Positions 24,115-33,521 of a stretch of DNA of 64,000 nucleotides are shown piece after piece. Under the pieces are notes generated by a model that saw only the letters and a program-made list of their open reading frames with translations, searched no databases and had not been told where the DNA came from. Both the position numbers and the translations under genes were made by a program. Each line of letters starts with the position of its first letter. Position 1 is the first letter of the stretch. The DNA is from Branchinecta lynchi (taxonomy: Eukaryota > Arthropoda > Branchiopoda > Anostraca > Branchinectidae), in contig JAKZAP010000016.1 of NCBI GenBank assembly GCA_023053575.1, forward strand, positions 12,976,030 to 13,040,029, written 5' to 3'.

Positions 24115-25217
24115 AACAAGACCAAAGGTTTCGATGGGATCCCAAAAATTCAATATTTGATCCAGACAATTGGGTCTTGTCTTCGCCAGATCCAGTCTTC
24201 GCCAGACTCCTTGAACATTTTTATTATTAAAATTCAAAAATAGGTTAATCATCTGAGAAAAACAAGTTCAGGTATTGAATCAGCATGTGTGTTTACCCCT
24301 ATAAGCCATCTCTGTTTTGACGAAAACTTCCTGCCACTTCTGGCAACTTCCCGGTTTCGGCCGAACTGTGAAAAAAGAAAGCTCAAAAACGAACTTAGCG
24401 TATCTTCTTTCCCAAATATTGAACATCTAATCAACTTCAAATAAAAATTCAACTTATAACAGATTTTCCGGCTCCAGCCGGATTCCCGTCGAACTATATG
24501 TTCGGGTAAAAAATGATTGTCATACACGGATTCACCATCTCTTTACCCCTAAATCGAATATCTAACAACTACAAATAAAACTCTAACTTTTAACAATTTT
24601 CGTTTTTGGCCGGATTCCGGGCGAAACACTTGTCTGGGTAATTGTATTCACATTAGTGTTCAGCATGTCTTCTTACCCCTAAATCGAACATCTAATCAAC
24701 TCCAAATAAAACTTTTACTTTCAACAAACTTTCCGGTTTTGGCCGGATTCCGGGCGAACTACTTGTTCGGCGAGAAAATTGGTTTTCACCACTGTGTTCA
24801 GCGTGGCTTCCTACCCCTTAATCGAACATCTAATCGACTTCAAATAAGACTGTTTTGCATGTCTTCTTACCCTTAAATCGAACATTTTGGCCGGATTCCG
24901 GGCGAACTACTTTTCCGATGACAAAATGGTTTTCACCATCGTGTTCAACATGTCTTCTTACCCCATAATAGACTATCACATTATCTGTTTAAAAATATCT
25001 AATTTGCCCCTTAATCTAAAACCCCTCCCCCACCCCTAAATGTACGGCTAAATAGCCCATTTACGAACTTGACCTTACTCTTGACCCAAAGAATCCTCAC
25101 ACCAAGTTTCATCAAAATATCTCATTCCCTTCGAGAGTTACAGTGCGCACAGACGGACAGACGGACAACTTCTGCTATGTCATAGGTATCCCTCCACTTA
25201 CGTTTTGGGATCCCAAA
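24115..25217 (-). repeat. Family 1 interspersed repeat, well-preserved reference copy
   Basis: Both termini are intact: AACAAGACCAAAGGTTTCGA followed by GGGATCCCAAAAATTC, and at the far end CTTACGTTTTGGGATCCC. The near end forms an ACAAGACC...GGGTCTTGT stem within 60 bp. Units restart at about 24480, 24611 and 24744, a period of 131-133 bp. It lies in intron 3 of the MAM-like/CUB gene. No clear target duplication. Confidence 0.85.
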
Positions 25218-25405
25218 AAAAGTCTCTGCCTCAGTAGTGTTCTTACTGAAGATGCTTCGGAAAGAAGTGACAAGACGGTTTGCTCCATCATCGATGTTGT
25301 CTGTGGTATGAGTTTTAACGAGGACTTGTTTCTTTTATTGACGAAGATGAGGTTATCTTGAAGAGATGGTAGGCGACAGACAAATACGAAGAAATAGATA
25401 CTCAC

Positions 25406-25552
25406 GCTTATTGTCTCTGTGCATGTTGCCCCGGCTGGGAAGTTGTCTGGGAAATTGGGTGAAAGATACACTTGACTCGTGCCATCTGTTGTTAGAGAGC
25501 ATAAAGTCGGCGAAGAAGTTGGGCCGGTTGTAGTACTTCCTATTGTCGCACC
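25406..25552 (-). CDS. MAM-like/CUB gene exon 3: linker end and start of CUB domain
   Basis: The acceptor is TTATTCAG, the donor GTGAGT and the length 147 bp, phase 0 at both ends. After more Thr/Pro linker it reads LCSLTTDG, then VYLSPNFPDNFPAGATCTET. The SPNFPxNFP motif followed by a Cys is the hallmark of the first CUB strands, and the two cysteines here are CUB Cys1 and Cys2. Confidence 0.83.
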
Positions 25553-25821
25553 CTGAATAATAGAGCTCTCGTGAGGTTTGACATGTGCAGGTTGAACATT
25601 GCAGCATGCTTTGCAGCATGTCCCACCAGTGATTTTCTATCGGCCTTATTCTACATTTATAAGTGGCGCAGCGTTAGAAACTGCAACAGATGATGAAAAG
25701 TCTTCTGCCTTTTACTGCAGTGGTAATGACAGCAGATCAAAGCAAACCAGAGTGTTAAATGTGGCCTCTCAGTACTTCAGCGTTTGTTCTGAAAACTAGC
25801 CTATTTGACAATCTATGCATG

Positions 25822-26205
25822 CACTGTCAGAAGTTTCATAACAGATAGCGTATAACACTTTCAAGAATAATACCTTTTCACTTAGAAATAAAGTGTTATG
25901 ACCAATTAAGTTTACACTATTTCGTGCCATAGATCTCCAACAACACTTTCAATTGGTAAAAATACTAACGGGCACGAAAGAAACATAACAGATAACATCC
26001 CAAAGTGTTATCTGTTGAAACCGCGCATCCTTCTGTTGTCGTTCTGTAACTTCTGACAGTGTATTATTTTTACTTATTGAAGGTGTTGTTGGAGATCTAG
26101 GCACGAAATAGTATAAACTTGATTGGTCATAACACTTTATTTCTAAGTGAAAAGGTGTTGTTCTTGAAATGTTATGCGCAATCTGTTATGAGACTTCTGA
26201 CAGTG
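25822..26205. mobile_element. MITE with ~140-bp inverted arms, CACTGTCAGAAGT ends
   Basis: 384 bp. Left arm CACTGTCAGAAGTTTCATAA and onward matches the inverted right arm ending TTATGAGACTTCTGACAGTG over about 140 bp. AGATCTCCAACAACAC and TTAGAAATAAAGTGTTATGA are in both arms. An extra copy of the terminal word (ACTTCTGACAGTG) lies internally at 26050-26062. No target duplication is evident, so the superfamily is undecided. It lies in intron 2 of the MAM-like/CUB gene. Confidence 0.78.
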
Positions 26206-26725
26206 TGGTTACACCTGTCTGTTGTTGGCGCAAAGTTCATAAGTCAATGTTTGTCCTGTATCGCAGTTCCAAGAGCCCGTGGTTCCTAAGGTCGCCGCTC
26301 GCGATTCTAGGGACAGTGCAAATCAGTTAGGTCAGTAGGACTTCTTGGTAACGACCTTTTTGACATTCGGGCGAGACGCCTTCACTTCACACACGGAATA
26401 TCGGACCTTGATAGACTGGCTGAAACCAATTTGTTCTTGCTGAAACTCTTATCTTACTTGTACTTGTCTACTGCGGCGTAAAGAGAAGATACAGGTTCGT
26501 AAGAAAAGCATCCACATCCAGTTTCTGTCTCTTGTAGGTTCTAGGATTGCCCACTGTCTTTTCCTTTCTTATGGGGTGTCGGAATTGAAGTTAACACCGT
26601 TTCTCATGGATTGTCTGAAGCGAACAAACTGTTCCAGCTTTATGTAGAACGTTTTCGTCGAGGACGAGGACACCCTGTTTCCTTTTGCAGCTGTTTTGTG
26701 GATGCTGGGTGGAACACCACATTAA

Positions 26726-27082
26726 AGGACCCCTCAGACTATTTACTCTTCAACTTAGTATTTTAAAATATTTGAATACTTTAAAACTAGGCTCTGCTTT
26801 CAACAAATAACCCACGGTTTTGGCTGTTTTAAGCCTTCCCGAGACCCGTTTATCGAAAACAGGGAAACAATTTACAGAACAGTTTTTTTCTGATGAAAAA
26901 ACTTCTCGATGACAACCCTCTACAGCGTGATACACATCGAGGTAGCAGAACACGGCAAGGGAGAAAATCAGCGTGGTTTTCGGGTTAGAATGTACCGTAC
27001 GAAATTGGGGTCTCCGGGCTTAGAAATATACGGAGTGATTATGGTAGCAGGTTGCGTCAGTATTATAGGTAAGACATGTCCT
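26726..27082 (+). mobile_element. TTAA-flanked MITE, copy 1
   Basis: It starts AGGACCCCTC and ends ATGTCCT, and is flanked by TTAA on both sides (26722-26725, 27083-27086). Two further full copies (47483-47798, 56510-56880) also have TTAA on both sides, which fits piggyBac- or Kolobok-type targeting. The body carries GCGTGATACACATCGAGGTA and similar shared words. No transposase. Confidence 0.78.
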
Positions 27083-27137
27083 TTAAGAAGACGAATCTTC
27101 GCATTGTGCGGTCGAATAGTATAGAAGTATTCCTTAC

Positions 27138-27296
27138 CGTTCCTGATGACACCGTTGTCCCTTGTGTTCCAGTAGGGTCGACTGTAGTAGTCACGGTCGT
27201 TGTGCTCGGTCCTGTGTAGTCTTCTTCGATGTAGAGCAAGAGGTCGCTGATGTAAGAGGTTGTAGCTTCGCTCGATCCTCGCCCTTGGATGCAGAT
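27138..27296 (-). CDS. MAM-like/CUB gene exon 2: end of first domain and Thr-rich linker
   Basis: The acceptor is CCTTTTTTCAG, the donor GTAAGG and the length 159 bp, phase 0 at both ends. It reads ICIQGRGSSEATTSYISDLL then LYIEED, closing the first domain. It continues with a low-complexity Thr/Ser/Pro segment (GPSTTTVTTTVDPTGTQGTT) that looks like an O-glycosylated spacer. This exon has no long ATG-started frame and is visible only from its splice-bounded reading. Confidence 0.8.
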
Positions 27297-28263
27297 CTGA
27301 AAAAAGGGAGGGATATCGGGCTAAGGCGGCATTTCACGTAAACCCGGTCCCCCTTCGCATTATTTACCGTAAATCTTGCATAGGTGAGACCGAAAATACT
27401 AACTGAAGATGATACGAACGAAAAGTAGAAAATATTTTGCTAAGACTTAAACAGTTTAAACAAAATTTTTCAAACAGTTTGTACAAATTTGATTTTTCGC
27501 CTCGTCAACTAGGTTTTCATGGGTCGATCTTGGTCCGCCGAGGAAGCCGGGGATGTAGGTCCCTCCCCCCCCCCCCTCCACCTCTAAATGACGCCCCTGG
27601 TATCTGGAAGCGAGGGTGCAACTCCCGTAACAATCTCACTGAAGGGGTTAGCACTCGAATGTCATATAGTCCTTGGAGGGAAAGTTGGCAGTAGCACTCG
27701 GAAGATGGAGAAGTTTCTGCCAGCTAGTCGCCTATTATACAGTTTATCCGTTTCGATAGCCGACTTCCAATCGCAAACTGCGGACTTCCAGGGAAACAGA
27801 CTTAGGCTGCGCTGTTATAGTTGTTTTTAATTGTTAAGTTATAGATGACGGAAGAAATTCAATGTTAGGCTTCGTCCGTGAGGGAATTCTTGGAAATATA
27901 CTAAAAAAAAAGAAAAAAAAAGATCACAGATAAATGACAGCAAGAACGTACATTTCAGCCGTTCGCCTATTTTGGCGAAAGAAAATATCTTAATGAGCTT
28001 CAGAAGAAAAGAGCTAGTTTCAAACGGAAAGAACATATTTTGATGGTTTTGAACTGCAGACGATTCAGCATTTCTAAGGTTGAAAGGCCGTTGTCGTGGC
28101 CATGGCCTTTGCTGTTTCCCTAAAGATATTTTCGGGGTTGTGGGAAATGCGAGCAACGAAGATGTCTCTAGATCACTTCTTTGCTTCTTGAATTTTTTGT
28201 AGAATTTTCGTCGACATGAATAAAGAATATAGTGGCAGTACGTGTGAAGGAAGAATCGGTTAC

Positions 28264-28701
28264 CTTTCTCGTCTCTCCTCCACCACTGACCAGCCTTGCA
28301 ATTGAGGAATACCAGTCAGTCAAAATTCCGGACTCGGAGAAATCCGACGACTCCAAGTGCTTGTCGTTCCAGGGATCGTAGAGCGTAGCGGTGATTCCAA
28401 CTCCTTCACTCTCATCATACCTTCGGGCAACGATTGTCATGTCCGCAGTGGTGGTAAACTGTGCCTTGCTGTGCAAATGTGCCACATGGTCAGAGGCTAC
28501 AGCGCTGGACGGTCGTGCGTTGACAAGACCTTGTTCGCCATTCAGTTCGTAGCGGTAGGTCCAGTACCCACCAGTGATGTTAGGTCGGTAGTTCTCGAAC
28601 ACACCAAAGCCGGAGTCGAAGTCTTCGGTAATGACAATAGACCGTGCCAGTACAGCAGGCGCCAGGAGAACGCACAGAGACAGGATCATCCACCGTTCCA
28701 T
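28264..28701 (-). CDS. MAM-like/CUB gene exon 1: signal peptide and MAM-like domain
   Basis: The ATG at 28701 starts MERWMILSLCVLLAPAVLA, a textbook signal peptide with likely cleavage before RS. The mature part starts SIVITEDFDSGFGVFENY and continues with alternating hydrophobic beta-strand patterns (GYWTYRYELNGEQGLVNA, then VGITATLYD). The opening FDSGFG and the exon 2 strand ISDLLLYIE recall the first and last strands of MAM domains. The four MAM cysteines are absent, so the family call is inference. The exon ends after ETRK in phase 0 with donor GTAACC. Length is 438 bp. Confidence 0.85.
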
Positions 28702-29119
28702 GGTAACGACTAATCCAGAAAATTTTGTTTCTTTTTATCAGATTGGCCTCTAAGTCCGTTTTAAGAACATGTAAATAATGATTATGTCAATAGAGCTCAG
28801 ATCAGCGAATAAATTTTGGGAGATAGTAAGTTGCTCTACACTTTCTCGCCAGATTTCAAGTGGGCGTGTCCTCTTATGGTACATATCATTAGAGTTACGC
28901 CATGGGCACGTAACACTTTTGTCCTTGGTCGAGACACGTGTTACTCAATTGAAGTCGTTGCTTAAGGAGGGTTTTCTTAAAATCGCTTTCTAGTTAGCAA
29001 AGCACGTATCGAAAAGGGAGAATCTGATTCTTTGAATTGATTTCACTTCCCGCCGGAAAACCCACTGAAAGCTGAAATTGCCGAGAAAATAATGAATTTC
29101 AAACTTTTTAGAATAAACT
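28702..29119. other. Upstream flank of the MAM-like/CUB gene
   Basis: Immediately 5' of the ATG on the minus strand. No TATA box or other promoter element stands out. No other gene seen. Confidence 0.4.
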
Positions 29120-30105
29120 AGAACTAAGTTGCCCGGGCAACTTGAAGTGTTGGGTCAACCTTTGTTCGGCTTCGCCGACAAAAGTATTGCGACAGCAACA
29201 CTTTTGTTTTGTTTCTTCGCTGACGGTTAAATGCTGAATTTGTCAACCGATCGAGGTTTTCAAAATGGTATGTTCCAATCCATGAACAACACTTTTCTGA
29301 ATTGATGACACAATTTGCAATCACATGGTTATCCCTAAGCGTTGAACAAAAAAAAACCCAGAATATCGGAAGTAGGGACTAAATTGACTTTGCAGGCAGT
29401 TGAACTTTATCCTTTTCAGTAGTAGACGTCGTGACTTGTGGAAAGTTGAAACATTATATCTTATATAACCTAGTTGGTATTATAAAGCTGCTTTTTAGTT
29501 CAAAATACCAAATACCATCCTATACTAATTATTGCGAAACATATCGTTGATTTACAAAACCATTTGTATCCGTTGCGTTAACAGTGAGGTTACAGCGAAA
29601 GACCATCACCATAGAACATTCTAGCAGCTTATGAAAATGACAATGCTTTAGCAACCGATTCTTGAACGATGACATGAACCAAACTTTTCTTAGCAGCAAA
29701 AACAGCGGAAACAAAATACTAGGAAAAGTCGGAAGCCCCTCCTTGCCGAAGATGATTATGGTGTGATCGCCGATTGTTAGTTACAAGTTTCTGACTTGTC
29801 TCGCATTTGAGTTCCGCCTATTCTTCGTTTGAGTGTGCACCCTACCACTAAAGTTGTCAACACCTCAAAGACTTAATTGGAAGTTACAGTGATAGACCAT
29901 GGAGACTAATTTTCGTACCCTCAGCTTTAAAGAGATAAAAAAAATCTGCACTAATTTGCACTAGTTTCTAGCCCCTTATGAACCAGTTCTAGCAACCGTT
30001 TCCTACTTACAAGTTCATTTCCCCCTGATAGACATAGTACCAAACTGTTCTCAATTCAAAGACACCAGAAACAAAACTTAAAAGTTGATTTTTGCTTACA
30101 ACTAG
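29120..30105 (+). repeat. Family 3 element, left part of an interrupted copy
   Basis: The head hairpins are conserved: AAGTTGCCCGGGCAACTT at 29126-29143, then GTTCGGCTTCGCCGAC, then a GTATTGC/GCAACAC stem. The body word AACTTTATCCTTTTC is at about 29402. The copy is cut at about 30105 by a family 2 element and resumes at 33033. Confidence 0.75.
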
Positions 30106-32343
30106 AAACAAGAGCTACGAGCTCATATGGCACTTGTTAAGAGTAGGTGATACTAGAAAATAGAAGAGAACTTCACAAAACACCCCGCCATACAGAAATG
30201 TAGTTCGGACCTAGAATCAAGATATCTAGTTTCACTCAAGTCTGAAAATTTCCGACATCACCTCCAAGCCATCGCCAACCTTCCAAGTTTCAACCCAAGA
30301 AATCCACTCGCTATGTCCCTAGACGTGCCCAAGATTTCCCGTACCCCCCTCCAACCCCCATACACCGCGACCGAACCTGGTCCGAATCCTAACTGGATCA
30401 TCTGAAGCATTTTCTCGTACCACCTATCGCTCACTCTAATCTGAGCATTTTCTGGGGAAATTCCGGTAAATCCCCCCCCCCCCCCCTCCGTGGTCGGATC
30501 CTGTTCGAACCTTAAAATATGTCATATAAGGCATATGATCTCTGTACATTTCCAAGTTTCATTCAAATCACTCCACATGTTTGACCCTTATGCGAGCCAC
30601 AAAATTTCCGGGACTCCCCTTCCAGCTCCGCCCAACCGTGGCTGAATAGGACTCGGAAACATAAATGTCGCATCTCTGACTTATCCTCGTCAGGTCCATC
30701 AAGTTTGACTGAAATCGAAGCAGAGCCTATCTGCAAATATCCTACCTTGGCCGGATCCTGTCTGGACGCCAAATAACAAATCAAGGTCACATGAGCTCGG
30801 CAGTGTCCAATTTGCATACTATTTGGTCTATCCGTTTGGTTTTTGTGCATGAAATCTTTTCGCAACCCCCGTGATGGTCGGATCGGGGAAACGACTATTC
30901 TCAAGTCAATCTGTACGGGTCCCTGATATGTCTTCCAAGTTTTATCTTCCTAGAACATCAGGAACTTCCGAACTTGCGGGATCGCCAGAATTAAGCCCCC
31001 CCCCAAAAAAAAAAAATCCCCATAGTGTCCGAATCTGTCCAGCTTTGTCAACAATGTATCTACGGCTTGCGCTTGTTCTTCCCACCAAGTTTCATCCTGA
31101 TCGCTCCATTCGAAGCGTTTCCCAAGATTTCCGGTCCCCCCCTGGCTCCTGCTAAAGTCACCGGATCCGATCCGGATTTGAACTGGATCGTCTGAGACTC
31201 GGAGTCTTTTCAAATATCAAGTTTCATTAAGATACGATCACCCATTGGAACGTTATAAATACCTCAAGATTCCGGATTCGATCCGGACAAAGATCCAAGA
31301 TTCCAGTTTCATTAAAATCCAATCTCCCATTCAAAAACTGCCCGTGCCACTAGATTGAGGGTCCCTAATCCCTCTACTTCTCCCACGACGGTCGGATCGA
31401 GGAAACGACTATTCTGTCGTTCTGTTCAAGTCAATCTGTTCGGGTCCCTGACAAGCCTACCAAGTTTCATCGTCATAACACAGCCGGAAGTACTGAACTC
31501 GCACGATCACTAGAAATCCAGAGCCCCCCCCCCCCACTACCCCATAGTGCCCAAATTTTGTAGTAATATATCAATGACGTATCTGGAACTTGTGCTTATT
31601 CTTCCCACCAAGTTCCATCCCGATCCCTCCACTCTAAGGGTTTCCAAAGATTTCCGTTTCAATCCTCCAACTCCTCCCAGTGTCACCGGATCTGGTCCGG
31701 ATTTACAGTGGGACATTTGAGGCACGAGGTTTTTCAAAATGTCAAGTTTCATTTAAATTCGATAACCCGTTCAGTAGCTGAGCTTGCAACTAGATTCCGG
31801 ATTCCCCATCCCTAGACTCCCCCACGATGGCCGGGTCGGGGAAACGACATTGTCAAGTCAATCTATTCGGGTACCTACCAAGCCTTCCAAGCTTCATCGT
31901 CCTAGCACGTCCGGAAGTACCGAACTCGTGGGACCCCCCCCCTCAAACTCTCCCACGGTGACCGGATTCGTTCCGGTTATGTCATTCACGTATGTAGGAC
32001 TTGTGCATGTTCTTCCCACCAAGTTTCATCCCGAACCCCCCACTGTAACCGTTTCCCAAGATATCCGCCCCCCCCCCCCCTTCGACTCCCCCCAATATTA
32101 CCAGATCCGGTAAGGGGGCGTCTGAGACACGAGGTCTTTCTATATATCAAGTTTCATTGAGATCCGATCACCCGTTGGCAAGTTAATAATACTTCACTTC
32201 AGGATTCCCCCTCCCTCATCCTTGGATGGTCGGATCTGGGAAGCAACTATTCTCAAGTCTACCTGTTCGGGTTCCTTACTCGCCTGCCAAGTTTCATCGT
32301 CCTAGCACACCAGGAGTACCGAAATCACGGGATCACTAGAAAT

Positions 32344-32553
32344 TTTTATTCAAACAATGTTTACACGGATACGTCAGCTCTGATTTTTCATCAGCGATAT
32401 TTCGGCCCTTCTTGGCAAGGGTCCTCGTCAGCCTGACGAGGACCCTTGCCAAGAAGGGCCGAAATATCGCTGATGAAAAATCAGAGCTGACGTATCCGTG
32501 TAAACATTGTTTGAATAAATGTTTCAAAGTCAGCTTGGGCTCAAAGAATATTT
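32344..32553 (+). mobile_element. Penelope-like fragment with perfect inverted arm, 12-bp TSD
   Basis: The insert is flanked by ATCACTAGAAAT on both sides (32332-32343, 32554-32565). The uninterrupted target word is present in a sister unit near 31508. It consists of a perfect palindrome (arms 32345-32431 and 32433-32519, one central base) followed by GTCAGCTTGGGCTCAAAGAA. Head-to-head inverted terminal fragments are known for Penelope-like retroelements. Each arm holds a CTGACGA...GAAATAT hammerhead-like core. Confidence 0.75.
32433..32470 (+). ncRNA. Hammerhead-like core (plus arm; mirrored on minus at 32394-32431)
   Basis: CTGACGA, stem II, GAAATAT, then GTATC at 32494-32498. AUAU after GAA can pair with GUAU before the C (A-U, U-A, A-U, U-G), giving stem III and H17=C. 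The mirrored arm gives the same core on the minus strand. Stem I is not evident. Confidence 0.5.
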
Positions 32554-33032
32554 ATCACTAGAAATTCGCCCCCCCCCCACCCTCAAACTTTCCACAGTGA
32601 ACGGATCCGGTCCCGATATGTCAATCACGTACCTACGACTTGTGCTTGTTCTTTTCCGCCAAGTTTTAACCCGATCTCTCTCCTCTAAGTGTTTTCCATG
32701 ATTTTTCCCCTCTAACTCCCCCCCAGTGTTACTGGATCCTGTCTGGATTTAAATTGAAAGATCTGAGACACAGGGTCGTTCCATATATCAAGTTTCATTG
32801 AGATCCGACCACCCGTTCGAAAGTTAAAAATACTTCATTTTTCCTAATTTTTCCTGATTCCCCCTCCTTCCATCCCCCCCCCCCCCCCAGATGGTCGTAT
32901 CGGCTAAGTGACTATTTCTATTTTAGTTTGGTCCGGTCCCTGATATGTCCTAGCTTATCTGGAAGTGCCCGAACTAGCAAAACCGGAACAGACAGACCGA
33001 CAACGGACAGAAATTGCGATCGCTAGATGGCA

Positions 33033-33521
33033 CAACAACCGGTTCTTACTGACAAGCCATCTCCCGTGATAGACATGGTACCAAATGTTATCACGACCGA
33101 ATCCACCAGAAACAAATATTAGGATTAATAGCTACACCAACTACCAAAGTTTCTAACCCCTCATCACCGAGGATGATTGACTGATAACAGCCGATTGTTA
33201 CTTACAAGTTTCCTACATGTCTCACGATCGGGATTGGCCTATTTTTGGTTCCAGTGTGTAAAAAGTTTGAGCAACAACATCCCACCCAACATTTTTGTGT
33301 CAAACACGGGAAGAACCACCAGGGTGAGACCCCTCATTTTCAACGACTCCTGGATCGTAACATACGACTCGGACGTACCGACAAAAATGGACTGTTGCCA
33401 CTACGCGGCAATGGCGCACGTTCCCCACCAACAAATAATAGAACCGGTGTAAAGCTAGCTGCAATAATACATCAGCTGACATTTTTCTTGTAATCAAAAT
33501 TTGTGTATACATACCTTCATA
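33033..33521 (+). repeat. Family 3 element, right part, and loop-type sequence
   Basis: It resumes with GATAGACATGGTACCAAATG and CTACACCAACTACC, matching family 3 units. From about 33290 it matches, inverted, the segment 35644-35863. It ends at the hAT target site CCTTCATA. Confidence 0.65.

Larger units (their letters stand above)
19419..28701 (-). other. Gene locus: secreted MAM-like/CUB protein, five exons
   Basis: Exons 28701-28264, 27296-27138, 25552-25406, 22600-22485 and 19548-19419 join in frame to 990 bp (329 residues plus stop). All have GT-AG borders; the phases are 0, 0, 0 and 2. The predicted protein has a signal peptide (1-19), a cysteine-poor beta-rich domain (about 20-176) that looks MAM-like, a Thr/Ser/Pro linker (about 177-215) and a CUB domain (about 216-329) with the usual four cysteines. 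It has no membrane segment after the signal, so it is probably secreted. A paralogous first exon lies 18 kb downstream on the same strand. An ATTAAA polyadenylation-type hexamer lies at 19320-19315, about 100 bp after the stop. The 418 bp above the ATG show no obvious TATA box. The ligand is unknown. Confidence 0.85.
30106..33032 (-). repeat. Family 2 satellite-bearing element
   Basis: The left edge has ACAAGAGCTACGAGCTCATA then TGGCACTTG. The right edge has the GACAGACCGACAACGGACAG run. The interior consists of related ~140-bp subunits with ATCCGGTCCGG, AAGTTTCATCCTGATC and C-runs, arranged in a higher-order repeat of about three subunits. It is interrupted by the Penelope-like palindrome at 32344-32553. 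Confidence 0.8.

Noticed and set aside
24480..24880. CRISPR-like regularly spaced repeats
   Set aside because: Units are contiguous ~131-bp diverged tandem repeats in a eukaryotic interspersed element, with no spacer structure.
28357..28713. Plus-strand open frame (118 residues)
   Set aside because: Antisense shadow of exon 1 of the MAM-like/CUB gene.
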